Below are positions 22,701 through 33,179 of a DNA stretch of 64,000 nt, piece after piece. This DNA is from Cocos nucifera (lineage: Eukaryota; Streptophyta; Magnoliopsida; Arecales; Arecaceae): NCBI GenBank assembly GCA_006176705.1, contig QRFJ01000294.1, positions 434,001 through 498,000 on the forward strand, read 5' to 3'. The position numbers were made by a program, and so were the translations under genes. Below the pieces are notes generated by a model that worked only from the letters and a program-made list of their open reading frames with translations, did not search any database and had not been told where the DNA came from. The stretch's first letter is position 1. Each line of letters opens with the position of its first letter.

Positions 22701-24652
22701 CCCACAGGATTTAAAACGTAGTTGGCTGTCCAGCAAGGGTTCAGTAGGATGGCTGATTGGTAAGTGCGAAGTGGCTATTTTAATGGTCATAAGCAAGATT
22801 CGCGGACTCGATATTGGCACCCATGCCGGTTGTCGGCTGGTACGGTACGGTACCATACCGTACCGTCCCATACCGTCAATAAAAAAAATAAAAAAAATCC
22901 CACCCAATGGTCAAAAAAAAAAAAAAGAAAAAAAAAGCTATCCTGTACCAGACCGTACCATCCTATACCATTGTCGTACCGACTCGTATCGGATCAAACT
23001 GCCCGGTACCAGTCCATACTATACCGTACTGACCGGTTCGGTCCGATTCAGGCCATTTTTCGAAAAACTGGTCTGAATCGTTCTGATTTTCTGCCGGAAT
23101 GGTACGGTATGGAATGTATCGGTTGGTTTGAGCTAGTACGAAAAACCTTGGTCATAGGTATGAGGCATACCAAGCATGAGGTGGCAATAAGCATGCGATG
23201 GCTGAACATGAGATGTACCAAGTATTAGAGCAGCAAGTATGAGATGGCGTCTAAGCGTGAGGTGGCAGCTGGTTAAAGAAAACATGAGGTGTTGCCAAGC
23301 ATGAGGTGGCAGGTCACTTGGGAAAGCATTAGGATAGCGAAACATGAAGTGGCAGCACCTTGTTGAATTTTTGAAGCCTAGTCCTTGAGCTTTTCTTTTC
23401 GGTACAAAATCCTTGAGCTTTTCTAAATCATACTTAGGGTCTAGTAGTAATTGAAATTCAATTCTAACGTCACCTATATGTTTCTAGAATAACCCGACAG
23501 AATTAACTTCACTTCTAAATGAATCAATTGCACACACAATGCTACAAATTATAATGTGTAGCTCATTTACACAGTTAGTTATATATAAGATGCTACAAAG
23601 TTGGGTTGTTATGCTTAGCCTATTATATGTTAATCTGGCTTGGATGTAATGTTATAGTTTCTTTCTTAGATGTGGTGCAAGTGGTACCACCTAGTTTGGT
23701 AATCAGGTCTATACGTAATCCACTAACACCCTCCTCCTGCAAAGGACTTGTATCCATGAGAGAATGGAGGATCTTATAAAGAGCCATGTTTTTTAATTTA
23801 GTTTACCTTGAAGATTTGTTGCTTGCTAAATTAGCATAAAAATCTTCTGGCATTGTCCACCAGCATAATGGCTCTGACTTGATCAATTGTTCTTATTCAA
23901 GGTCAAATCTTTGTAAATCAACATCATCTTTCAAGTCTCTAATTATTCTATATATACTGATGCATATATACACGTGCATATGTTAGTATGTACATCCATG
24001 CATATGTCTGTGTGTCTGGACGTGTACATGTTTATGTGTTCCATACATCTAATCTGCACAAACCTCTTAATTTTAAAATATGGCTCCTGCTTGCTTGGTT
24101 TCATGCAGGAACAGTCTCAGATACTGTCTGCCGATGCCAAAGTTGCAGCATCTGAGATTTGCCACCGGCTGCAACTCGGGTCTAAACTCAGTGAAGTTAT
24201 CAACCGCAAAGAGGATGTATTTGCACTCTTTGATCTGTTCAAAAATGAAGGTTACCTACTTACAGTGAATGGTGGAAAATTCTGTGTAAGTGTAACGGGC
24301 AAAGGGCTTATTTATTTGCATGTTTGTGGTTTGACAGTCAGATGAGATTAATAAGGCTGGCCTTTTGTCTTTGCAGGTTGTACTTAAAGAAGGATCTTCT
24401 CTGGGAGATATGCTCAAGTCTCTCTTCCATGTCAACTATCTATACTGGCTGGAGAGAAATGTAGGAATTGAACTGGGAAGTGTTGCTGATGAGTGCAAGC
24501 CTGGGGGGAGGCTGCAAATATCTTTAGACTATGTGCAGAGGGAATTTAGCCATGTCAAACATGATGGGCTGCAAAATGGTTGGGTGACTGATGGGCTGAT
24601 AGCAAGGCCACTACCTCACAGGATACGTCCAGGCTATGCTGTATGTGAGTAG
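13757..24652 (+). CDS. RUS6: root UVB sensitive protein, RUS6 type (C-terminal six exons)
   Basis: Exons with GT-AG borders: 13757-14032, 15133-15189, 18282-18480, 19389-19501, 24109-24285 and 24377-24652 (stop at 24650). All phases agree, giving about 365 residues. The first exon (LLYAVGLGKGAIPTAAAVNW, then VLKDGIGYLSK, FDVHPKGWRLFADLMENAAYGMEIL and IGAAAGAGRSAS) is the core of the DUF647/RUS domain. Then come AATRSCFHAGFAVQRNFAE, EAQGMVSKFLGIMLG, IQLRTLNPYRAS and KEVNDEEPLF. The C-terminus has ASEICHRLQLGSKLSEVI, NYLYWLERN and GLIARPLP. RUS proteins are plant and algal; RUS1 and RUS2 act in UV-B sensing and vitamin B6 homeostasis, and RUS6 loss is embryo-lethal in Arabidopsis. The molecular role is unsettled. 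Assignment to RUS6 rather than another paralogue rests on remembered motifs. The start exons lie beyond the retroelement nest, left of position 1. Confidence 0.85.
14033..15132 (+). other. RUS6 intron, no other feature seen
   Basis: AT-rich intron between the first two visible exons. No coding, repeats or element ends recognised apart from short TATA-rich runs near 14630-14690. Confidence 0.6.
15190..18281 (+). other. RUS6 intron with GGGA repeat
   Basis: 3.1-kb AT-rich intron. It contains a GGGA microsatellite followed by GAGAGA at 15320-15359 and alternating TATG/CATG runs at 16290-16370. Nothing else is recognisable; the short open frames show no family motifs. Confidence 0.55.
15320..15345 (+). 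repeat. (GGGA)6 microsatellite, G-quadruplex motif
   Basis: Six GGG runs separated by single adenines, followed by GA dinucleotides. It fits the canonical four-run G-quadruplex pattern on the coding strand of the intron. Confidence 0.75.
19007..19255 (-). mobile_element. RTE-type LINE 3' fragment
   Basis: The minus-strand frame reads MRNEDNRDIGVAPIKAKEI, then KKLRWSRHINKDL and later EEGRPN...VEIVKKN. This matches the C-terminus of plant RTE LINE polyproteins, which typically run NExIREKVGVAPIxxKMRExRLRWFGHV and GRGRPKKxWxEV. Only about 75 residues survive, in the intron upstream of the RUS6 exon at 19389. Confidence 0.65.
20668..20850 (+). repeat. fragment of a CCAAGGTTTGCCGTA-type dispersed repeat
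   Basis: Starts CCAAGGTTTGCCGTATCGG and continues with CACCGTAGC and TGTACCATAC-like runs. A second fragment in reverse orientation ends at about 23145 (TACGAAAAACCTTGG), preceded by ACGGTACCATACCGTACC palindromes. It resembles a common monocot non-coding repeat. Boundaries are uncertain. Confidence 0.4.
21480..21720. repeat. imperfect minisatellite with CTAACTATT...AAGGGTT units
   Basis: Four to five diverged units of about 40-60 bp share CTAACTATT, a variable GTACCTGCT-like part, then CAAGGGTT and CACTAA or CATTGA. Intronic; no element around it identified. Confidence 0.6.
22265..22725 (+). repeat. dispersed repeat with long purine core, copy 1
   Basis: Two GC-richer flanks surround a nearly pure-purine stretch of about 200 nt (22420-22620). 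The left flank has GACGGGATAGGGGG, CCGTCCCGTCCCATTT and AAATCCATCCATATAGG; the right flank has GGGATGGGATGGGAC, CATCCCGTTCCATGGAGA and CCACAGGATTTAAAAC. The same architecture and flanks recur reversed at 53795-54260. The open frames on both strands are low-complexity artefacts. Confidence 0.65.
22826..23150. repeat. GTACCGTACC palindrome-rich repeat
   Basis: Dense overlapping palindromes such as GGTACGGTACCATACCGTAC (22838-22866) and ACCGACTCGTATCGG, ending in CGAAAAACCTTGG. Belongs to the same family as 20668-20850, inverted. No coding capacity. Confidence 0.5.
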
Positions 24653-25795
24653 ACAGCTTCACATCTTGTGGAGTGTGCTATGCCAGGGTAAAAACCATCC
24701 ATTCGAAGTGCCTGCTTGAAATTTTGCATGCATATGATTTGGGGAGCCAGAGCAACACAAACAGTTTTGTACTCCCACGAAAGAAGTGCTGATACAAGAG
24801 TTCCAGTTTGAACTGCAGGATATTTAAGCAAAGGTCCTTGACATCTCCTGGATCAATATGAGTCGCCAATTACTCTTTAACAACAGGGTTAATGGATAGC
24901 ATGCCTAATAGCTCGGATTGGTGGCAAGCATCTATTCTGTCTGTTTTTTAACAAGGGACTTCTTTGGTTTGTGTGATGTTTTGAGGCTTTCAAAGGAGTC
25001 CCAAGAGCGTTTGAAAATGAAAGCCTCGCATCTTACATGCAAAATATTGATTTGATTGTAGATGCTTGTTGTGGTCTTTCAATGAGTTCTAATGCTGAGT
25101 CGCCATGGTCCTTGTGGAGGAGAGGATTAAAAAGAAACACGTTTCAGGTAAGAACCAATCTTTTGTTGTGTTAGCGCCATGCGAGGAGTGAGAGGGGCCC
25201 TGTGAAGCCACCATTTTTTATGCTCTTGGATCGCATTGTAGACTGTCAGAAGTCTGAATATAGAAGCTTAGGGCTTACAATTTTTCAGTTTTTACGCAAT
25301 AACACGTAATGCTGCAAGATACATATCCTGTCATTTTTGCAGGTCTTTTGCAGCTTGAGGTGACCACGATCTCAACCAAATTGTCAACACATTGATCGTA
25401 GGGCAGTTTGAGAAAGGAAAGGGTCCGGTCATCCAGGCATAGGGGAGATTCATACCCAGGTCATTGGTATTATAGTTACCAACTGTACTAGTTCACAATC
25501 ATATAAAATGAGAGTCCACCAGATTGTCGTGGCTGTAAGCTGTGTAAGAACTGTCCTTGCTGTAAGGAACATTTAATGGCCGATGGCTGCAAAATGTCAC
25601 GAAAATTCCAGACTTCCCAGAGTGTGTGCTATATAATGTCCGCAGTATAATGGGTGCAAACTAACTTTTAAAACAGCAACCCATCGAGTTTGAAGAATTA
25701 CAAGGATGGGTACCATCCCAGCCATTTACATGGTAAGGATCTGAGGGCTATGGTAGATTTTGAAAGATTAGCTGCTTGCGGTAGCCTCACAATTT
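24653..25795 (+). other. RUS6 3' untranslated and downstream region
   Basis: No coding found after the RUS6 stop. It has a mixed base composition for several hundred bases, consistent with a 3' UTR, possibly with an intron (a GTAAG donor near 25148 and TGCAG near 25340). No clear polyadenylation signal chosen. Confidence 0.4.
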
Positions 25796-26220
25796 TGGTC
25801 TTGCACCCTCAAAAGTAGCGAACAAAAAATTCAAGAATGTGGAATCGTATGCTATTAGGACTCTAAAAGTCGGGTCACTTAAGGCGACTTGGCCGAAAAC
25901 GAAAAGTTGAGTCACGTAGGCTTCTTGCATTAGTTTACGTAGAGATGGTAGTATGTAGCATATGTGGGCATTCCTCTTGCATATGAAGTAGAAAAAAGAG
26001 TGAAAAAGTAAAATGGCTTTTGATTAAATAATGTGGAAAAAAATGATCGATTTGGAAATTAAGGGGTGTTTGTAAATATTTTTTTACAAAAAATCAAAAA
26101 TAGGATAAGTTCTATCAAAAGCAATGTTTGGCTGGTAGGTTAACAAGGTGTTAGAGGTGGATTATACTAACACTCTAAACAAGGTCACTTTTTACAAGAG
26201 TTAAACTAGTTAGAATACTA
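25796..26220. repeat. diverged 0.5-kb tandem repeat, copy A (left of copia 2)
   Basis: Shares with 29876-30370 the ordered blocks CAAAAGTAGC, TATTAGGACT, CTTCTTGCATTA, CCTCTTGCATATGAA, TTTGTAA and GGGTTAGAGGTGGATTAT-like sequence. The remainder of copy A appears to the right of copia 2 (about 29824-29875), so the copia inserted near the end of copy A. Confidence 0.7.
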
Positions 26221-26433
26221 TGAAATTGGAACTGATTGTAGAATTGTTCTACTATTTTCAATGTATGGTACAAAGTTATATATAACCAGCAAGGTTAGAT
26301 CTAGATAGTAACAAAACCAATCAACCTGAAAATAGGGGATAGAAATAAATCTCATAACAGAGTATACAACAAACTAACCATCTATGGATAAGTATCACCG
26401 CTAACCACTTATAAAAAAGTATTATCGCTAATA
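26221..26433 (-). repeat. copia 2 3' LTR
   Basis: Starts TGAAATTGGAACTG and ends CGCTAATA, where family ends are normally AACA. The minus-strand polypurine tract abuts at 26434. Confidence 0.75.
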
Positions 26434-26440
26434 CTCTTCC

Positions 26441-28600
26441 TCAAGTTGGTGCATGGAGATTGAGAATGCCCAACTTGTGAAGAAGAAAGTGAAAACGATC
26501 TTTGCCAAGCGCCTTAGTAAATATATCAGCTAGCTGTAGTTTGGTGGAGATATGTACCGAGGCAATAGCTTCGGATCTGATGTGCTCGTGAATAAAATAA
26601 CAATCAATTTCGATATGTTTAGTGCGCTCGTGAAAAACAGGATTAGCGGCAATATGCAAAGCAGCCTGATTATCACAATAAAGCTTCATAGATTGTGGAT
26701 GAAATACACCAAAAGATCAAAGAAAACTACGCAACCATAATAACTCACTAGCAGTGGTGGCCATTGAACGGTACTTTGCTTTAGCAGATGAACGTGAGAC
26801 GATAAACTGCTTCTTAGTTTTTCAAGAAATGGGATAATCATCGAGCATCACAAAGTAATCAGTGAGAGATCTGCGAGTTAAGGGGCAACTAGCCCAATCA
26901 GAATCGCAATAGGCAGTGAGTTGGAGAGAGTCGAATGGATGTAAAAGAATGCCTTATCCGAGATTATGTTTCAAGTAACGAAGTACTCGTACAGCAGCAT
27001 CCCAATGTGCTATCTAAGGCTCCTGCATGAACTGAGATAATATATGAATTGGATAACACAACTCAGGCCATGTGATGGTAAGATAAATCAGGCGACCAAT
27101 AAGACATCGATATCTCCCCGGATTTGACATAGATGGTCCAGAGGCGAGAGCTAGTTTGTGTTGTTGCTCCATAGAAAAAGATGCTAGTTTAGCAGCAAGC
27201 ATGCCACATTCAGTTAGTATGTCCAAGATATACTTTCATTGGCAAAGAAACATACTAGAATGACTTCGAGCCACTTCAATATCCAAGAAATATTTAAGAG
27301 GTCCAAGATCTTTAATGTGAAAACATTAATCTAGATAGCATTTGAAGGCAGCACAACACCGAGAATTATCGCTAGCAAGTATTAAGATCATCAACATAAA
27401 TAAGCACTGCCATAAAATACGTCGGACGAGTATATGTGAATAAAGAATAATCAGCCATGAATTGAGTAAATCCATAAGACTTCAATGCTGATGAAAGCTT
27501 AGAAAACCAATTGCGAGAAGCTTGTCGCAAGCCATATAAGGATTTACGTAAACGACAAACTTCGTTGGGACCATGAGAAGTGAAGCCCGAGAGTAGTTGC
27601 ATGTAAACTTCATCGAGGTCGCCATACAAGAAGGCGTTGTTTACATCCATTTGGTGGAGCTCCTAATTTTTGGCGAGGGCGACTACAAGTAAGCATCGCA
27701 CACTAACAAGTTTTGCAACTGGTGCAAAGGTCTCATGAAAATTGAGTCCCTCGACTTGTGTAAATCCTTTTGCAACAAGTTGGGCTTTGTACCATTCGAT
27801 ACTTCCATCCGCCCGATGCTTAATCTTGTACACCCATTTGCATCCAATGGATCTTTTGCCTGGAGGAAGTATTTCAATGGTCCAAGTCCCATTGTCCTCC
27901 AATGCACGAATTTCTTGGGCCATTGCATCTCGCCATTTTGGATCTTTGACGGCTTCAGAATATGTCCTGGGCTCAACATCAGAGTCTATAGCAGCTACAA
28001 AAGCTCGATGAGAAGTAGAAAAATGTTGAGAAGTGACAAAAATTTTAATGGGATAGGACATACCCGAGGATGCTGGAGAAATGGGTGGTAGAGAAGAGTC
28101 ATTAGTTTGGATGGTATGGCAAATAAAATCCTTCAAGTGTGATGGGGGCCTTTTACTGCGATGTGGTCTACTGGATTGTATAACAATCTGTTGCTGATCA
28201 TGTGCTTCCTCAGTAGCTGAATGTGGAGCATGTGCTATTACACTCCTCTTTACTTCATTAGTTGTCCCATTTGTGGATGTTTCCATAGGAACATCAGTGG
28301 GATTTGGAGGACTGTGTTTTATCATATTTGGACTTGGCATGTGGTCAACCATGGAAGTAGGACATGAATCAAAAAGAGGTGGAAGTGGTATGACAGGTGG
28401 TGATACCTCATTAATACTTGATGAATGTAAGAATGGAAAATATTCTTCATGAAAAAGAGGTGAATATTTCTTCTGTTGCCAAATCAAAAACCTTCCAAGG
28501 CTTTCTTTGCATTAAGGATAGTCTATGAAAATACTTCGTCGGGCTCGCTCATGAAATTTATCTTTGCTTCGTTGCTTGCAATGAACCAAAAACATGGAGA
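26441..28600 (-). pseudogene. copia 2 pol remnant: integrase tail, reverse transcriptase, RNase H
   Basis: Reading right to left: an integrase C-terminal piece and serine/proline-rich linker (28487-28100), RT N-terminus with RTYSEAVKDPKWRDAMAQEI, GCKWVYKIKHRADGSIEWYK and LNFHETFAPVAK, then MDVNNAFLYGDLDEVYM and the catalytic YVDD at 27387-27398. After several frame breaks comes RNase H: YCDNQAALHIAANPVFHERT, KHIEIDCYFIHE and LADIFTKALG (26441-26689). A stop separates 27663 from 27650. Inactive, but relatively well preserved. Confidence 0.85.
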
Positions 28601-28625
28601 TGATCATATTGGTGAGGTCCGAAAA

Positions 28626-29553
28626 TTATGGTGCTATGGTTGGAAGTGATGAGTCATCATTAATAGTTTGTACCGCATGTGCAGTAACTCCTGCACCATC
28701 ATTCTTCTTGCTCCTTCCTCCACGTCGAGACTCCCAATCTGCTGGATCGCCCACCAACTCCCCCCATTTGATCTTCTCATGACCAATCTTCCCGCAATGC
28801 TCGCATTTGGTCTTTCCACCCAGTCTAAATTTAAAGTTGTCTTTATTGCTACTGCTCACACGAAAGGCAACCGCCTCAACTCTATTTTCTTTGCCGTGAG
28901 CGACTATGTGCTGCCGTTCTTCTTGTGCGATCATGGCATACACTTTGCTCGGTGACGGCAAGGGCTTGGAGCTTAGAATTTGAGAGCGCACCATACCGAA
29001 TACCTCGGCATTCAGTCCCATCGAGAACTGATGAAACTTCTCAATCTCCTTTTCTTTGGTATATTCTTTTGCCGCTTCACAAGTGCACTTGGGAATATTA
29101 GAGTAATTCTCCAATTCATCCTGCATGCCCTCCAGTACTCGCTACCGTGAGTCCCTCTTGGCGGAGAAGACTTATCTCCGTCTTTATTTGGTATACTCTT
29201 GGTGCGTTTTCTTGGGAGAACCTCTCTTGGAGATCATCCTACATATCTTTTGCTTTCTCAGCATAGGCTACACTCCCATGTAAACTCTTATCAAGGAAAT
29301 TGAAAATCCATGAAATAATCATGGAATTGCGGATGTCCCATGCTCCGAACTCAGCAGCATCTTGGCTTGGCTCCTTTAAAGATCCATCGACAAACCCCAG
29401 TTTGTTCTTGGCACGCAATGCATTCTTCATTGCACGTGACCACGTTGGGTAATTATCTCCATTGAGAAGAAAGGAGACCAACACGTTACCAGGATTATCG
29501 GAAGAATTCAGATAATATGGTGACGTGGTGTCGCTCTTGTTGTTCCCGGCCAT
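28626..29553 (-). pseudogene. copia 2 gag with altered zinc knuckle
   Basis: Starts with MAGNNKSDTTSPYYLNSSDN, then LLNGDNYPTWSRAMKNAL and KNKLGFVDGSL, the usual plant copia gag N-terminus. The second part (28626-29126) has FHQFSMGLNAE, VRSQILSSKPLPS and a zinc knuckle CEHCGKIGHEKIKW, where the last cysteine of CX2CX4HX4C is replaced by tryptophan. A frame break lies between 29126 and 29239. Confidence 0.85.
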
Positions 29554-29622
29554 GGTGCTACTGTCAAATGAAGTTGGTGGATTTAGGGTTTTGGGGTCTC
29601 AGGAACTACGTCTGATACCGTA

Positions 29623-29823
29623 TAAAATTGGAACTGATTGTAAAATTATTCTACCATGGTACAAAGTTATATATAACCAGCAAGGTTAGATCTAGATAGT
29701 AACAAAACCAATCAAACAGGGATAGAAACAAATTCCATAACAGAGTATACAACAAACTAACCATCTATGGATAAGTATCACCGCTAACCACTTATAGAAA
29801 AGCATTATCGCTAACCACTTATG
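29623..29823 (-). repeat. copia 2 5' LTR
   Basis: Starts TAAAATTGGAACTG (TG mutated to TA) just after the primer-binding site, and matches the 3' LTR throughout. The outer edge is blurred by an extra copy of CTAACCACTTAT, so the end is given to within about 10 bases. Confidence 0.65.
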
Positions 29824-29875
29824 GAAACTAAATTTTGTTAATATTAGTTCACCTGAGGGGATGAAAAAAATATTA

Positions 29876-30440
29876 TTTTGGCATTTCACCCTTAAAAGTA
29901 GCAAATGAGAAATTCCAAATTTGTGGAAACATGTGGTATTAGGACTGAAAATTTGATCACCTAAGGCAACTTAGGCACAAACTAAAAGTTGAAAGTTACG
30001 TATGCTTCTTGCATTAAAATAGTAGAGATGCTGGTATATCGCATGCCTCTTGCATATGAATTATGGATAAAAGAAAAAATAGAGCGGTGTTTTTATGAAA
30101 AAGATGGAGAACAAAAAGTATGAAAAAAAAAAAAGATGCCTTTAAATAAAAGAATATGGAAAAAAAAATGATGGATTTGGAAATTTTTAAAAAATGATGG
30201 TCGTAGACTTTCTTATAAGGAGTATTTTGTAATATACTTTTAAAAAGATCAAAATTGGATGAAGTTCTTTCTTAAGACTTTGTTTGGTTGGGGATTAAGA
30301 AAGGGTTAGAGGTGGATTATCCCTTTCACATTCTAAATAAGGTTAATTTTTTATGAGTTACAACTAGTCAGGTAACATCAAGAAAACAGTATAATTGGGT
30401 TCGTATTATTTCATTTGAGGGGATGAGACAATATTAACCC
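29876..30440. repeat. diverged 0.5-kb tandem repeat, copy B
   Basis: Second copy of the unit described at 25796-26220. It ends with CATTTGAGGGGATGAGAC, matching CACCTGAGGGGATGAAAA at 29850-29867, which closes copy A on the right of copia 2. Confidence 0.7.
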
Positions 30441-31630
30441 CCCTGCCTTCTCTTATTTTCTCTTACATTTTCACACCTTTTTTTGAAGTTATCGTGCTAA
30501 ACCCTCTAAAGTTTTACCAAATAGGTAAAATTTATGAATCCGAGGATAAAAGAATCGGGAGCATTTAATGCATTTTATGGATGGCTAACCGAGATACAAT
30601 CAAATTAGTCTAAAAGTTTCTATTATATTATAAAAATAAAGAAAATAATAATATATATTGAGGGAAAAATTATGAATCTAAAATTACTTATGAAAATAGT
30701 TTTGTTGTACTTTTATATGTTGAGGTGATCAGGCTTCACCTAATCCTCTCTCTCAAGAAAAAAAAAGAAAAAATATGAGTTTCAACTTCACTTGACAGGG
30801 CATATGTTGAGGAAAATCTATTGATCTTTTAATTATTTTTATTATATCCTAGAGCCTAAAGCCATGTGCCTTCCAACTCCAATCCAAACAAAAAGAGAGA
30901 ATACGATGCTCCCGACCACCATAGAATGAAAAAAATTTAACTTCCTTCATCAATTAGAATTCTAGGTACAAAACTTTTTTCAATTAATTCATTGTGGCTA
31001 AAGAAATCCATGTATAAAAATAGTATTATAAATGAAGTATTCTATCATGCATTTTTTAAATAATATTGTAGCTATCCACACCTAATAAAAGTGCACATGG
31101 ATGATACTAGGGGCCACTTGGCTGCCTTCAATTCCCATGCTGTGATAGGAATTTTAGCTGTGATTAGAATTGATTCAATAATTAAAATTGCATTTGCATT
31201 TACAATTATTTGATTATGTATGGAAGGAGTTGCGAGGCACTACAGATAATTAGGCAAGGCTATCCCTTAAAGTAGTGAACTATTTATTTATCTTTTAAAT
31301 ATTTCACTAAGAAATGAAAAAATATTGGTCTTTTTAGGTGTCATATAACATATAATAATAATATAAGTTATAATAATTTTTTGTATCTATAATAGTTATC
31401 TTAATATTATTATAATCATTGACATTATGTTACTATATGAAAATATAATTATTATACTATAATATAAGATATATTATGTATATAATATAATTACCATAAT
31501 GTTATAATATAATCTAGTATAGTTATAATGATTTTATAAATTGTTCTTGAAGATATAGAATTATAATAATATCTTGTAACTACTATAGCATATTATCAAT
31601 TTAATAGCATTTCATTTATAATATAAATAT
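30441..31630. other. AT-rich intergenic sequence
   Basis: No coding. 31300-31620 is almost entirely A and T with TATAAT-like runs, continuing at 41918-42200 after gypsy 2. The last five bases, AATAT (31626-31630), are the left target duplication of gypsy 2. Confidence 0.7.
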
Positions 31631-33086
31631 TATTGGTGCAGAATTTGATTGACGCCGGATCGAGCTGGAGTTGAGGAAGAAGAGGTCGCCGTCGGTGACC
31701 TGCAAAACGAAGTTTCATCCAGAGTCGAAGGTGGTGGCTCCGACAGGACCCTCCGATGATCAAGTCAACTCTTCTGGTCAACAAAAATGGAGTACTCAGC
31801 AGCAGAGTTTTGGAAAGGAGAAGAGAGCTTAGAGAAAATGTATCTGGAGGATCCTTTTTTATAGATGGAGCCTATAGCAGACTGATAGTGACAACCGTAA
31901 CCATCCGATAGCGGGCTGCTCGGGGCCGTTTGTAGCAGATTGATAGTGACAGCCGTAACCGTTCGGTAATGGGCCGCTTGGGGCCATGTAGAGTTTGTTA
32001 CGGAGAGAGATGTCCATTATCGTGATGTGCCCATTCGTCGAGATTTAATAGTCGAAGTTCGGAGGAAGCAGGCATTGGTTGGTGAAGAGCTTTGACATAC
32101 ATTAATTTCAGTGGAGTTCGAACTTCTAAAGAAAATACGGCTAGAGGGGATCATCCGGAAGGAATACTACTTGAAATCTGGAAGTAATCCGCTAGAGAAA
32201 TTCGGATGGAGTTCGATTGATGGAGAAGTCCAGAAAGAGTCTGACTGATGGAGAAATCCGACTGAAGGAGAAGTCCGGAAGGAGTTCGGCTCGTGGAGAA
32301 ATTCAACTGAAGGAGAGGTCCAGAAGGAGTTCGGCTCTTGAAGAAATTTGACTGAAGGAGAGGTCTGGAAGGAGTTCGGCTCCTGGAGGAATCCGACTGA
32401 AGGAGAAGTCCAGAAGGAGTTTGGCTCCTGAAAAAATTTGACTAAAAAAAAAGTTCGAAAAGAGTTCGACTCCTGGGGGAATCCGATTGAAGGAGAAGTT
32501 TGAAAAGAGTATGACTCCTGGAGGAATCCGATTGAAGAAAAAGTTCGGAAGGAGTCCGACTGACAGAGAAGTCCGACCGAAGAAGTTCGACTATTGGAGA
32601 AATTTGATTGAAGGAGAAGTCCGAAAGGAGTTTGGTTCCTGAAGAAATTTGACTGAAGGAGAAGTCCGGAAAGAGTCTGGCTTCTGAAGAAATCCGACTG
32701 AAGAAGAAGTTCAGAAGGAGTTCAGTTCTTGGAGGAATTCGATTGAAGAAGAAGTCTGACCGAAGAAGAAGTCTGGAAGGAGTTCGACTGATGGAGAAGT
32801 TCAGAAGGAGTCCGACTGATGGAGAAGTTCGGATGGAGTTCGGCTACTGAAGGAGTTCAGTTGCTGAAGGAGTCCGAAAGGAGTTCGACCATTGGAGGAG
32901 TTCAGAAGGAGTTTAAAAGGGGTTCGACCGTTGGAGGAGTCTGGAAGGGATTCGACCGCTGGAGGAATTCGAAAGGAGTTCGACCACTGGAGGAAGAATT
33001 TTCGATCGAAGCTCTTCCATGATTACCAGTTATATTAGGCCAAGCATCAAACTGGACTTCAACGAGAGCAGGATTTATCTCCGACA
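31631..33086 (-). repeat. gypsy 2 3' LTR
   Basis: 1456 bp, from TATTGGTGCAGAA to ATCTCCGACA. A minus-strand TATA-like CTATAAAAAAGG is at about 31852-31866. The 45-bp minisatellite is expanded here (about 32210-32990, roughly 17 degenerate units). Confidence 0.9.
32210..32990. repeat. 45-bp minisatellite inside the gypsy 2 3' LTR
   Basis: Units are built from GGAATCCGACTGAAGGAGAA, GTCCGGAAGGAGTTCGGCTC and CTG. Later units shorten to GAAGGAGTTCGACCGCTGG-like forms. Homologous arrays sit in the other three LTRs of gypsy 1 and 2 with different copy numbers. Confidence 0.85.
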
Positions 33087-33179
33087 ATAGTCTTCCTACT
33101 TTCGAGTTCGAAATTCGAAGGAAGGAAGTATAAAAAAGACGACAGTCAAAGTTCTTTTTCGGGCTCTGCACTCATTGCG

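Larger units (their letters stand above)
26221..29823 (-). mobile_element. Ty1/copia retrotransposon 2, integrase-less derivative
   Basis: Minus-sense copia with short LTRs of about 210 bp (26221-26433 and 29623 to about 29823) that match closely from GGAACTGATTG to ACCGCTAACCACTTATA. The polypurine tract beside the 3' LTR reads AACTTGAGGAAGAG on the minus strand, and the primer-binding site beside the 5' LTR is GGTATCAGA (initiator methionine tRNA type) at about 29610-29620. Gag, RT and RNase H are recognisable. Protease, GAG-pre-integrase and the integrase core are missing. Likely flanking duplication TACTA and AACTA, one mismatch. Confidence 0.85.

Noticed and set aside
22218..22705. Phenylalanine/serine-rich frames that look like membrane proteins (also 53837-54252)
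   Set aside because: Produced by the purine/pyrimidine core of the dispersed repeat; overlapping in several frames and without domains.
27735..28091. Plus-strand frames of 89-118 codons across copia 2
   Set aside because: Shadows of the reverse transcriptase coding on the opposite strand.
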